Shown: positions 32,900-43,513 of the stretch, one piece after another | Position numbering within the stretch: the first letter of the stretch is position 1 | Layout of the letters: the number at the start of each line of letters is the position of its first letter | Assembly (NCBI RefSeq): GCF_021462225.1 | Contig: NC_061800.1 | Coordinates: 9,023,002-9,087,001, forward strand | Length of the DNA stretch: 64,000 bases | Source: Girardinichthys multiradiatus | Taxonomy: Eukaryota; Chordata; Actinopteri; Cyprinodontiformes; Goodeidae | Direction: 5' to 3' | Translations under genes and position numbers: made by a program | The notes under the pieces: model-generated | The model's database searches: none | Told to the model about the DNA's origin: nothing | Seen by the model: the letters and a program-made list of their open reading frames with translations, nothing else

Positions 32900-34612
32900 T
32901 TGTTTTTCTGGTACTTCTGGAAACCAGTCAAGATGAATTAGAATGTAACAACATCTGTTATGAGTTATATGAAACAAATAGTGCTAAATCAAGGTAGGAA
33001 AGATAACCTAACTATGTGTACTAAACAAACTTCGTATACTTATGGTATTCAAGTGTGCGTGAAATCTAAAACCATAGCTGTGGTGCTGATCCCACTCATT
33101 AGCTTGACCAAACGAGGAAGGAAAGGGCAGGATTATAGAAGTTATAAATGGTACTTAACTAATGATAGAAGAGACACCTCATGGTCCATGATGGTAGCTG
33201 ATGAAGGAAATAATTGGACACCAGAGTGAGCACCACTGCTTATGCTAGTTATTAAAAGAAGTTGTTTAAGTTCCATAAAACTGATAATATAATCCAGGTA
33301 ACAGAGCGAAGAGAGTGAAAATTATGTTAGAAAAGTTAACCATAGATGACTAAGTTCCAGGTTATTACAGGAGTATCAGGAACAAATAATTACTGATTAT
33401 TGATGGTAGAGCAAGGGCTAACGTGACTAAAAGAGATTGTGTTGTGTGTTTGGGTTCAAGGCTTTTATTATAAATAATTCCAGCTGTGATACCACAACTC
33501 TGTGTGATGGAAGTAATGAATCAAACTAATCCTAATGAAATGTGTCAGCACAAGGATTCTGTTTTTCCTGTAATTAGAGCAGATAAGGATAAATCAGTTT
33601 TCCATAAGCGAATCACCACTGGACACTATACATGTGTAAATATGACAGAGAGAGGTAATAAATTGGGAAATCTCATTGCAGTATGGTGTATTACAATTGT
33701 AAAAGTAAATAAGTGTTTTAAACCAGTCTCTAGAGGAGACATTTGGTGGTGGTTGTTTGATTGATCACCTTCAAAAGTAACAGGACTCTGTGCTTAATTA
33801 CTTTATGGTTATATCCTATGTTAGTAGATGAAGTAACAGATGGACTATTTAGTGTTAAATCCACATGATTGGTGTGATAGAAAGTGCAGAGAAGCAGCTT
33901 GGCAGACTGAGGGAGACTCTACGTACATAGAAGCTATAGATGAATATAAATGAACTGATCAAGTAGCTGCAAGATTTGAATCAAGTATCTGTTGGTGGTG
34001 TACGTTGAACAGAAACGTAGACAGGATCAATTATATCCATTACAATGTACAAAAAACTAGGAAATTGGACACAAAGTGGGTTTGAACTGTCCATGACTAA
34101 TTGGCTTCAACTTCCCTGATGGCATTCCAGAATAGAATTGCTTTGCACATGTTGTTAGCTGAAAAAGGAGAAGTTTGTGCTATTTTCGGAGAAAAATGTT
34201 GCACATTCACACCTAACAACACTGCTGCTGGCTGATGGCAGCCAAATGAAAGCCATAGAAGGTTTGAGATCTCTAAATGGCAAAATGAAAGAGCATTATG
34301 GAGTAGACGCCTCGATGTGGGACTCCTGGCTGGATATGTTTGGGAAGTATAAAATGTTAGTATCATGAGTAATAATTTCCTTTGCAGTGTTTGCTGAAAT
34401 TTTGACAATGTGTGGATATTGTTGAATGCCCTGCTTTTGTACTCTGCTTAACCGTCTTATCACCACAGCTATTTCTCCTATGGAAAACAGAGTTACACAA
34501 CTCTATCCGTTATTTAAACATCAGGATGATGAAGATGATGAGGATGGGACTGACCAATTTTCTGACCTGTATGCAGATCCATTTCTATATGATTCTGTGA
34601 TTTAAATGTCAG
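32900..34612 (+). pseudogene. ERV-2 env remnants
   Basis: Broken frames include surface-subunit-like pieces (32960-33229, 33486-33764). A transmembrane-subunit piece near 34120-34240 contains the CX6CC motif region (VCAIFGEKCCTF), as in gammaretrovirus-like envelopes. The same region occurs in ERV-3 at about 51600-51700. Stops and frameshifts are frequent. Confidence 0.65.
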
Positions 34613-34727
34613 TAAGTACCTCTTGTCTTTGTACTCATGAAGATAAACTTACAGTTACAAAATCTGACAGAAGTGGCTGTTAAGTGATATGAGAATATGA
34701 GCACATATAAGACAAACAAGGGGGAAA

Positions 34728-35248
34728 TGTTGGAATAATTGAATAAAGATTTGTCTTATAGTTTCTCCTATTTATTAACTTGACTATTTGATTATATAAC
34801 CTTTCATAATGTATGTGTGAGAAAGGATGTGACGAGTTTGTCTGCAGGATAATAAATGGAGCTGAACTAGCAGAGAAGGAAGCAGTCCAGTTGAGGAGGT
34901 TATAAAGATGAAGGCTGATTACACTCAACAACAAAAGTCACAGCTGACCCTACCAGTTGGAGGAGACTGTGGGAAATGTGTTGTTAATGTATAAAGCTGT
35001 TTATGACCTGTTTACGATGCAGTTGTTGGTTTCCCCCATCCTTTATAGAACAATGTTTTTGTAAACTAGGGACCCCCGAAAGACAATAAAAAGAGGAGGC
35101 GGACAGATAGGCTTCAGAGCGGTGCGAGATCTGTAACTGAGCAAATCTTGACTGTTTCTCCTCGCAAAGCGAGTAAAAGGAACTAATACTTTGTCTCTCT
35201 TTTCTTTTTGTGTTGTTATAAATATTGTTAGGTTGGTTAAACCTGACA
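34728..35248 (+). repeat. ERV-2 LTR-c, with polypurine tract before it
   Basis: The purine tract ACAAGGGGGAAA ends at 34727, and the LTR starts TGTTGGAATAATTG and ends ACCTGACA. The sequence then continues directly into a retroviral leader (CCAACTACGCC) without the primer-binding site. It therefore serves as 3' LTR of the first unit and 5' LTR of the second. Confidence 0.88.
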
Positions 35249-35932
35249 CCAACTACGCCTGATGATTCCAGCGAGTCGGTAGATTCCAGGAAAGACCGTG
35301 TGCATGGCTGTTTTCATCAGGAAGACACACAGACCCTTTGAGGGTCTGGATTTCGGCCCGCCCACTGGGATCTGACGGCTGACGGAACTCTGAGAGAGAG
35401 GAGAGGACAAAGTGGTGAGTTGAATCTAGATTTAAAAAGTGTGACGAATGACTGGGGGTCATTGTGTGAAGTAAACAAACCCTGTGAATCCTAGGCACTA
35501 ACAGGTAACAGCAGTGCGCCGGAGTCCTGCTTAAAGTATAAGTATTAAGAAAGTAATACTAAAATTCCGTGCTTCCAGAACGGCGGAGTCCGCGTTTAAG
35601 TATTTTAAACAACAAAAAATACTAAGAAAAATCCATGTTTAAGTATTTTAAACAACAAAAAATACTAAGAAAAATACACGTTTAAAATGTGTGCATGTGA
35701 GAAATGAATGGAGGATTTAAACCACTAGGGTTTGCCTCATACCAAAGCAGTAGGATTGTAAGTGACTAACTTTTGTGGATGCAAAGGCAAGATTTCTCCA
35801 CTCGGAAGAGTTGAAGTGAGAATTACCACAAAAGGAATTTTTTCTGTCACCCTACTGAGCAGAATAATCCAGTATTTAGAATACCCTAGGTATTAAGATA
35901 CTGGACTAAATTTAAATACAAAAAAACAAAAC

Positions 35933-36583
35933 ATGGGAAAAGGGGCTAGTAAAAATAAATTGAAAAACAAACTACAATGCAAAGATTGGAAGTTCATAGA
36001 AGCACAAGATCCGAGTAAATTAAAATATTTAGATAAATGGATAACCACATATCATTATGATGGTCGTATAAACTCTAAACAATTAGTCAATCTACAGGAT
36101 GCAATAATTGAGAAAACAAAGCATGACCCAAGAAAAATGGAAAAGAAGGTTATGAGGATGTAGATTATTGGTTAAAAGTAGCTAAAAGGAGAGAGGAAGG
36201 AGTAAAGAAGCGTAAGGAGGAAGATAAAGGAAAGGGAGAAAAAAATTGTAGGAAACAATTATTGTTTCATAGAGCAGAAAAAGTAATGAAGGAAAAAAAA
36301 CAAAAAAAGATAGTCAACACCTTTTTCCAGTAAGAAGAGCAAATTTATTATCAAAGCAACAGAGGAAGAGAAAAATTTAGAGGCAGAGGACAAAACCGCA
36401 GGTGTCAGAGAGGAGGAGTGAGCAGAGGAAATTACAGACAATGCACCTCAGGGTGTTGGTGTTGTGGGAAAGGAGGACATCTGGCAAGAGACTGTCCTGA
36501 TAAGAGAAAATAATGATTTAGCATGACTAGGACAGAAAACAAGTGAAATTGTTCCTAGTACCTCAGATACCAATGAAAACAAA
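35933..36583 (+). pseudogene. ERV-2 second unit: gag start and nucleocapsid, then truncated
   Basis: ATG 35933 repeats the MGKGASKNK matrix start, with nine or so substitutions from the first unit, and stops at 36163. Further on, 36454-36507 encodes a CCHC zinc knuckle (CWCCGKGGHLARDCPDKR) typical of nucleocapsid. ERV sequence ends near 36583, where minus-strand Polinton sequence begins. Confidence 0.7.
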
Positions 36584-37125
36584 AAATCAAAAGTCAGGCC
36601 ATCCTCGGGGTTGCGGTGCTCCAGATTTTTTAAACGGTAGCATGAGATTTTTCAACAAGTCAATCATGTGGGACCCCTTTACAACATTTCCTTCAAATAC
36701 AAATTCCAACTCTCACTTCTTTCAGATAATTTCTTCAAAATGTACTCGGCATTTTTACGGTTATGTTTAGGTAGGCTTTTTAGTACTTCCATAAGAACCT
36801 GAGCCTTAGGGGCCTCGTCCTGCCCCGGGCCTTGTTTTTCTTGGGACCGCTCATGTTCAGGAACCTCTGTGTCACGCTGAAGCGTCAAACTCATCCGCTT
36901 TTCTTCTTTCACACCTTGCTTGAGTAGAGTCAGATACTTCTGCAAAAGCGCATCGTATTTCTTGATTTTTTCATAAGAAGTCAAACCGGGCTCGTTTAAT
37001 ATCGCTCTCATGTCAGCATCCAAATTCTCCTCCGCCGTCTGTCTGATGGACGTGTCTGACTGGGTCAGACGCTTGAATTGATGAGGTGAAATGAGAAGCA
37101 TCTTCTGCGATGTTCTGAGAGACAT
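36584..37125 (-). pseudogene. Polinton conserved protein, C-terminus cut
   Basis: The minus-strand frame from ATG 37125 gives about 148 residues: a charged helical protein with ILNEPGLTSYEKIKKYDALL (about residues 45-64) and a Lys/Arg-rich helical end. After a frameshift near 36690 a second frame continues with GSHMIDLLKNLMLPFKKSGA. It ends where ERV-2 sequence begins. I know this pattern as a recurring Polinton gene next to the small core-like gene and the ATPase, but I cannot assign a standard name with confidence. Confidence 0.6.
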
Positions 37126-37128
37126 TAT

Positions 37129-37465
37129 CTCCTGATTATACCACCCACTAGATCACCGATCAAGGGAGCAAGAGCTGTTAAGATGGGGAGAATAAAACCA
37201 CCTCCTTGTCTTTGAGGGCTAACTGTTTAGTTTTTATTCCGGTTCTTTTATCAGCCAATAATCTGATGATTTTTCTTTGTTTCTTCAATTGTCGGTGTAG
37301 AGAGGGCGATAGTTTAATGTTACCTTTTAAAATATTCAGAGCAATCTCACACAGAGCCTGAAGAAAGTCGGGTGAGCAGTGTGCGAGAATATCTTTGCGT
37401 TTCTGAGGAGTGGCCTGGTACAAAGCCCTGAATAATGGGACATTCCTTTTTATACGTGCAGACAT
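37129..37465 (-). pseudogene. Polinton small basic protein with Gly-rich hydrophobic tail
   Basis: ATG 37465 starts a basic helical protein of about 95 residues (KRKDILAHCSPDFLQALCE; KKQRKIIRLLADKR). In the +1 frame from about 37205 it would continue QGGGFILPILTALAPLIGDL and end at 37129, a Gly-rich membrane-active-looking tail. Such basic proteins with a GG-hydrophobic tail are common in Polintons and related adeno-like viruses, where a core or membrane-lytic role is proposed. A frameshift separates the tail in this copy. It lies just downstream of the ATPase gene on the same strand, with a 6-bp gap. Confidence 0.55.
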
Positions 37466-37471
37466 GATGAC

Positions 37472-38143
37472 TTACTTTGTTTTGGGTACGTACACAGCAG
37501 GCCACTGGTAAGGAAGTATCCCCGTTCTCAGTCTGACATGTTCTGGGCAGGTAGGCGTAAAATTGATGATTAAATATCCATGAGCTTCTCTCGTCGCATC
37601 TTCAAAACTCTCCAAGAAGAGACCCTTTTGAGATGGAAACATTTGGCGGGCCAGTATATTCAGCTGGAGTTTATCTCTCGGGTTTTTAAACAATACCATA
37701 TAATTAGCGTTCAGACTGATGGTGCGACTGAACTTTCCCTGATGAAAAACATTCTGAGTCAACATCATGACGCTCATATTACGATGGTGACCAAACTGGG
37801 TAAAGACCTTCATCACGTTTTCATCATCTGAGGCTTGAGCAATAACATCGTCTAGAATAATCAGATGATTCTAATCAGGAGGAAACAGGTTTTCATCTTC
37901 AAAAGAATGAGGCAATCCTTCCACAAAGGTAATATCTTTATTCATCTTCTGCAATTCAGCATACATGGGTTGAAAAGAAGTGTAAATCCACACAATATTT
38001 TCAGGTGCAACATCCATGACATGATTACAATTTTGCAAAATACTTTTTACAAAGAAAGTTTTCCCGCAGCCACTGGGTCCAACAATCAAACATGAAAAAG
38101 GTGCTCTAAATCTAGGATCACAATCAATCTCCTGTAAATCCAT
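37472..38143 (-). pseudogene. Polinton packaging ATPase (FtsK/HerA type), one in-frame stop
   Basis: ATG 38143 starts MDLQEIDCDPRFRAPF, then Walker A GPSGCGKT at about residues 28-35. A TAG interrupts at about 37870. The frame continues with the Walker B region LIILDDV, then GHHRNMSVMMLTQN (sensor-like) and an ending VYVPKTK. Length of about 223 residues suits Polinton A32-like ATPases, which pump DNA into preformed capsids. The single stop is the only visible defect. The neighbouring core-like and polymerase genes on the same strand are the usual Polinton set. Confidence 0.85.
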
Positions 38144-38252
38144 GGAACTTTTTTTTTTTAAATTATTTATTTTTTCTTCTTCTTCTTAAGCTCTAATAAC
38201 CAAAAGGCAGAGTTGTCCCGTCAGAAAAAAGACATCTCTTATCATAGACCAA

Positions 38253-39920
38253 TCAAAACCTTTTAAGAAATTTTGTGTTTGTCAAACGGAATCTCTTTTT
38301 ATTCCTCCTGATCGTGTGCTGAGGAATTTCAATGACACCCTCACTTGAGTAGCCCTCGACCAGCCCTTTGATGGTGTCCAAATTGACCCTCTCGCTGCAT
38401 TCATGCGTCTGAGTGATGCCTTTAGCACGTATCACTACTTTTTTACGGTTTTTAGTTTGGTATGCATAACTCCTGGGTCCTGTTGATGCAAACTCCGAAA
38501 TGCTGTCACCATCTAGCTCATCAGTAAGATCACCCAGATAATATCCAAGCTCCAAAAGAGTTTCTCCACTTTTTGTCATATAAGTCAAACTGTCCGTGTC
38601 AATATAAATCAATCTGTCCTGCAATTGTTCCATGCTGCTGAGAAGTTTTAAACGTGCATAAGCGGTGGTGAATGCTGCAATAAACACATTGTTTGCCTTG
38701 CTTGGTGGAGAGATGACACGTTTACTGAAATTCCATTACACTACACACATTTCAGGGTTGAAAAAATTAAAATAGCTCACTCTATATTTACTCGAAAACA
38801 TGAAGCTAAAAAATTAATCACGGTTAGTGATGACTGTGGTGTGAGACAGATCAATTCTTTGCACACATTTCCCCCAAAAACTGTTTAAACACAATTTTGC
38901 AACCTGCCTTTTGGCAGGATTCACCTCGATTTTCTCAGGGTCTAATTGGATGCCCTGATGCAGTTTGTAGTCGCTTATATACTTTGACTTACTCTCCTGA
39001 TCCACTGCTTCAGACGGATAGCCTGAAGCCTCCTGCTTACCTTTCAGGAAGGTGTTGATATACCCTTTAAAGATTGTATCACTTCTCTTTTCAAAATGCC
39101 ACACCTCTGTGATTTTAGCAGGACGATAACTACACTCCAACGCTTTACAGAGCTGTACACTCACCCATACACCCGTCAGAGCTCTGTCCTCATCATTATG
39201 CATGCAGGGACCTGACTGGTTATGTATTTCAGCGCATGTGCGGCAGAGAGAGAACACAAGTTTACCTTGGGATGTTCTGTACGGCAAAACAGGGAAAAAG
39301 AGGCCTCGTGGGGGGTAGACCACAACTTTGATTATTGCGAAGTAGCTGCTGGGGTCATCAAAATCTTTGCATATGATGTTGTGGTGACCGAGGGGAAAAA
39401 CGCAGTTGGCGTTTACATAAGGATACAGAGATGTGTAATCCACATAGTGTACTGTTTCACCCGGCCCCGCAGTGTACCTCAGTCTCATAGCGCAGGTGCG
39501 TCCACCATACAGAGCATCCCGGGGTGATAACGGTTCGGGTGCGTTAACTTTCTCAAGAAAGCTGATGTTTTCAAATTTACCAATATCACTAAAAGTAACA
39601 GCTGTTTGCTCATCGAGGCCTGCTTGGTCCTGCCATTTCCTCCCTAGTTCTACAGCACGGTCATCAGTAAGCTCAGGGTCAGAGGCGTGTGCGAGGCAGA
39701 TTGCAAAGCATAACTGATTACCGGTATTATCTACAATATCCAGGGGATGCATTTTCTTATTAATCAGTTCACAGTCTAACGTTCCTCTAGCCTTACGTTT
39801 CGACCCTCCTGCAGGATCATTAACAACCTGAAGAACAAATTCCAGGTTATTATCTACAGGCACATCAGCATTCGATTGTACTAAATCGTCCAGAAAGTTC
39901 TCAAAAGCAGGCAGGATCAT
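38253..39920 (-). pseudogene. Protein-primed DNA polymerase B of Polinton-1 (deleted, broken)
   Basis: The segment 39920-38814 holds an N-terminal part, then motif A HYVDYTSLYPYVN and motif B KLCLNSFWGK. After a disrupted part (38813-38690) the next frame, 38687-38253, has motif C YIDTDSL and a C-terminal region. Between the N-terminal part (a GNQLCFAICLAHA stretch) and motif A the usual exonuclease and much of the polymerase N-terminus are missing: normal Polinton polymerases exceed 1000 residues, and here about 510 remain. This enzyme replicates the element by protein priming. The copy is inactive. Confidence 0.88.
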
Positions 39921-40516
39921 ATTTCCATCATCGGTAACTGTAAATGTGATGTGACGATTGAGATTTTCACCACTAATTCCAGCTGCACAACGTCGTTACA
40001 TCTGGTTAAAGATCTTGCGGTGTCGGCTAATTCAATGAGAATACGCATGATGTTTGTATAGAATGCTGCTAGATCTGTAATGTTCCCTGAACAGGGCGGT
40101 GGGATTGTAAAAGGTCTCCTTATTTCATGGTTATTAAAACGTTCACGTTCAACAACCGCTGGAGGATCTCGCCCTATTTGATCAGAACTGACTGCTACCT
40201 CCTGATTGAAATTACCCCCATGCTGCTCAGCATTGTGTGATGTTGAAGGATTTTGATGACTATCAAGTGGAGACGGTGTATTTAAATTTTCAATAGCCTG
40301 ATCGATTAAGTTTAAATTTTGGTCAGGTGGTGACGGTCTGTTTAATTCTTCAATAGCCTGATCGATTAAGTTTAAAACGTCACCGTGCTGATCTTCATTA
40401 TGGTTGTTAACAAGAGATGTTTCATCCTCTAAAACATGTGCAGCTATAGGGATTTTGTTAAGCTCAATTACAAAATTTTTTATTTCATCCAGGGCAAGTC
40501 TGATTCGGTTATCCAT
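39917..40516 (-). CDS. Polinton polymerase upstream region or separate protein with internal repeats
   Basis: ATG 40516 gives a 199-residue frame ending at 39917, overlapping the start of the polymerase frame by 4 bp. It has a helical acidic start and a near-exact repeat, NLIDQAIEELNRPSP then NLIDQAIENLNTPSP (residues about 49-77). A Pro-rich part and a helical C-terminus follow (ITDLAAFYTNIMRILIELA). It may be the N-terminal extension that carries the terminal-protein function, split from the polymerase by a frameshift, or an independent gene. I cannot decide which. Confidence 0.5.
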   Translation of the reverse strand: MDNRIRLALDEIKNFVIELNKIPIAAHVLEDETSLVNNHNEDQHGDVLNLIDQAIEELNRPSPPDQNLNLIDQAIENLNTPSPLDSHQNPSTSHNAEQHGGNFNQEVAVSSDQIGRDPPAVVERERFNNHEIRRPFTIPPPCSGNITDLAAFYTNIMRILIELADTARSLTRCNDVVQLELVVKISIVTSHLQLPMMEI

Positions 40517-40650
40517 TTATATGAGCATAAGAAAAATCAAACAAACCTACAGAAAAAAACAAAACAGTGATCAGTTCAGTTTAAAATCACCTTGATGTCA
40601 GCGAACTGCTTCTGTAACAGAATCTGACATGCTGCCAGAAGCGTTAAAGA

Positions 40651-41257
40651 TTAGGCTTTATTTCGACGGTCCCGTATTGCCGTAGAAACTTTCTTTCTGC
40701 GACGTTGATGTGCAGGTCTGGAACGGATCTGTCCTACCATCAACGTTACCTCTGTAAAGAGAATGAACAACAAAAATATATATATATATTGAAATAAACA
40801 AATTAAAGCTGAAAAAAAAGAAGGAATTCAAATGAATTCAATAGGTGTGAATTAAACGTACCGCTCATTAAGGCTCTCACTAACGTTGCTCTGGTATGCA
40901 GTCTTTTGGCTGGTGTTAAATATTCTGTAAAAACAGAATAAAATAAAGTTACCATATGCTGCGCAGCTCAGCGTTCATAAATAAATGATAATAATAATAG
41001 TTTTAAAATAAACGAGTTTTTTAAGGGGAAGTGAACCCCTATAACTTTATTACTTGTAGGTTTATAAAAGGAATTTTTAACTTACTCCGAGTCTGTTCGA
41101 TAAAACATCCAGATTTCGCTTCTTGTTGTACAGGACTGATGCGTTTCTGTTGAACGCTGTCTTTGAAGAGCGACCTTCTGGTAGGGATCTTCGGTGTCGC
41201 ATCTTTGGGTGTATCTGTAAACAGATTTATATGATATTTTATTGAACTATGCTTAAA

Positions 41258-41327
<70 letters not shown>

Positions 41328-41867
41328 TTTTTTATTTATTTTTACCCACCTTGCTCCTCCACAGCTGATGGCTGTATTCCAAGTTCGGCTTTAGTTTGCT
41401 TGATCAAATCAGCTGTGTCTTCCAGAGGTACACTCACCGTCAAATCTGTAAACAGTTTTTATCTGAGGATTATTACACATTCACTCTCAAAGAAAACAAA
41501 TAGTTTTTAGGGCTTACTTTCTGGCCCGGGAGCAGCTGGTAACTTATCCGGTGTGTTTTCAGGGGAAATGATGATAATTTGCGGAGGCGTATTTAAAGAT
41601 TCAGATTTTAATTCTTTGTTAGAAGAAAGTTCAGATGTTGTCGGGTTCTCATTTTTGAAGATAATACGCCTTCGCAACTTTGACTGTCGATTCCTGCCGC
41701 TGATTCCTCCAAGTTGATCATTCGGGTTTACCTCTCTCATCAAATCTATAAATTTGTTCAATGTTAGCTGAATTATTCGTTAACTATAAAATATCGATGC
41801 ATTTAACATTACTTATCATATTCTGATTGAGTCAAGATGAAATCCTCAAGGTCATCAGTGGTGGGTT
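40651..41867 (-). CDS. Spliced Polinton gene, five to six exons, all introns phase 1
   Basis: Minus-strand exons: 41867-41817 (51 nt), 41745-41518 (228), 41445-41350 (96), 41214-41086 (129), 40924-40862 (63) and 40751-40651 (101, ends in TAA). Every acceptor is a TAG or CAG (several CTGTTTACAG), and the donors are GTAAGC, GTGGGT, GTAAGT and GTACGT. Each exon leaves one base and each next exon supplies two, so all introns are phase 1 and the frame stays open. The first listed exon has ATAAGT where GTAAGT is expected, probably a mutated donor. The product is hydrophilic, with a strongly basic end (RPAHQRRRKKVSTAIRDRR), suggesting nucleic-acid binding. The 5' start is not seen; Tc1-C sits upstream and may have split the gene. 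Family unrecognised. Confidence 0.6.
41258..41324. repeat. TA dinucleotide microsatellite
   Basis: About 33 uninterrupted TA steps inside an intron of the spliced gene. Smaller TA runs flank Tc1-C (41886-41902 and 43512-43520), which fits the TA target preference of that family. Confidence 0.95.
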
Positions 41868-41902
41868 CTAAGAGAAAGAAACAATATATATATATATATA
41901 TA

Positions 41903-43511
41903 CAGGTCCTTCTCAAAATATTAGCATATTGTGATAAAGTTCATTATTTTCCATAATGTAATGATGAAAATTTAACATTCATATATTTTAGATTCATTGC
42001 ACACTAACTGAAATATTTCAGGTCTTTTATTGTCTTAATACGGATGATTTTGGCATACAGCTCATGAAAACCCAAAATTTATATCTCACAAAATTAGCAT
42101 ATCATTAAAAGGGTCTCTAAACGAGCTATGAACCTAATCATCTGAATCAACAAGTTAACTCTAAACACCTGCAAAAGATTCCTGAGGCCTTTAAAACTCC
42201 CAGCCTGGTTCATCACTCAAAACCCCAATCATGGGTAAGACTGCCGACCTGACTGCTGTCCAGAAGGCCACTATTGACACCCTCAAGCAAGAGGGTAAGA
42301 CACAGAAAGAAATTTCTGAACGAATAGGCTCTTCCCAGAGTGCTGTATCAAGGCACCTCAGTGGGAAGTCTGTGGGAAGGAAAAAGTGTGGCAGAAAACG
42401 CTGCACAACGAGAAGAGGTGACCAGACCCTGAGGAAGATTGTGGAGAAGGGCCGATTCCAGACCTTGGGTGACCTGCGGAAGCAGTGGACTGAGTCTGGA
42501 GTAGAAACATCCAGAGCCACCGTGCACAGGCGTGTACAGGAAATGGGCTACAGGTACCGCATTCCCCAGGTCAAGCCACTTTTGAACCAGAAACAGCGGC
42601 AGAAGCGCCTGACCTGGGCTACAGAGAAGCAGCACTGGACTGTTGCTCAGTGGTCCAAAGTACTTTTTTCGGATGAAAGCAAATTCTGCATGTCATTCGG
42701 AAATCAAGGTGCCAGAGTCTGGAGGAAGACTGGGGAGAAGGAAATGCCAAAATGCCAGAAGTCCAGTGTCAAGTACCCACAGTCAGTGATGGTCTGGGTG
42801 CTGTGTCAGCTGCTGGTGTTGGTCCACTGTGTTTTATCAAGGGCAGGGTCAATGCAGCTAGCTATCAGGAGATTTTGGAGCACTTCATGCTTCCATCTGC
42901 TGAAAAGCTTTATGGAGATGAAGATTTCATTTTTCATCACGACCTGGCACCTGCTCACAGTGCCAAAACCACTGGTAAATGGTTTACTGACCATGGTATC
43001 ACTGTGCTCAATTGGCCTGCCAACTCTCCTGACCTGAACCCCATAGAGAATCTGTGGGATATTGTGAAGAGAACGTTGAGAGACTCAAGACCCAACACTC
43101 TGGATGAGCTAAAGGCTGCTATCGAAGCATCCTGGGCCTCCATAAGACCTCAGCAGTGCCACAGGCTGATAGACTCCATGCCACGCCGCATTGAAGCAGT
43201 CATTTCTGCCAAAGGATTCCCGACCAAGTATTGAGTGCATAACTGTACATGATTATTTGAAGGTTGACGTTTTTTGTATTAAAAACACTTTTCTTTTATT
43301 GGTCGGATGAAATATGCTAATTTTGTGAGATAGGAATTTTGGGTTTTCATGAGCTGTATGCCAAAATCATCCGTATTAAGACAATAAAAGACCTGAAATA
43401 TTTCAGTTAGCGTGCAATTAATCTAAAATATATGAATGTTAAATTTTCATCATGATATTATGGAAAATAATGAACTTTATCACAATATGCTAATATTTTG
43501 AGACGGACCTG
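41903..43511 (+). mobile_element. Tc1/mariner transposon (Tc1-C) with about 200-bp terminal inverted repeats
   Basis: The 1609-bp element starts CAGGTCCTTCTCAAAATATT and ends with the matching AATATTTTGAGACGGACCTG, with TA on both sides (41901-41902, 43512-43513). The inverted repeats extend to about 42106 on the left and begin about 43308 on the right, with few mismatches. Inside is a nearly intact transposase. It lies in the 5' part of the spliced Polinton gene and is the youngest-looking DNA transposon in the window. Confidence 0.93.
42231..43234 (+). pseudogene. Tc1-C transposase, one frameshift
   Basis: ATG 42231 starts MGKTADLTAVQKATIDTLKQ. The first helix-turn-helix (EISERIGSSQSAVSRHLSG) follows, then a basic GRPR-like hook and a second helix-turn-helix (DLRKQWTESGVETSRATVHR). 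The catalytic core has D in LFSDESKF, D in FHHDLAPAHSA and E in NPIENLWD, with 34 residues between the last two (DD34E, as in Tc1). One base is missing in the G run at about 42794-42798, so the N- and C-terminal parts are in different frames. Total length without the defect would be about 334 residues, normal for the family. Trans-activity is not possible from this copy as read. Confidence 0.92.
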
Positions 43512-43513
43512 TA

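Larger units (their letters stand above)
27158..36583 (+). mobile_element. Tandem endogenous retrovirus array (ERV-2) inserted in Polinton-1
   Basis: Order on plus: LTR-a (27158-27664), primer-binding site and leader, telomeric-repeat palindrome (27771-27826), LTR-b lacking its first about 60 bp (27833-28328), gag, pol, env, LTR-c (34728-35248), then a second leader and gag that stop near 36583. Thus one complete proviral unit shares its right LTR with a second partial unit. This pattern is expected from unequal recombination between LTRs of tandem or sister copies. The left end interrupts the Polinton integrase. Because the right end is truncated, no target duplication can be read. Coding regions are broken. 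Confidence 0.85.

Noticed and set aside
41258..41324. The TA run as an origin or regulatory element
   Set aside because: A plain dinucleotide microsatellite within an intron; nothing links it to replication.
42191..43143. Antisense frames within Tc1-C
   Set aside because: Shadows of the transposase in other frames.
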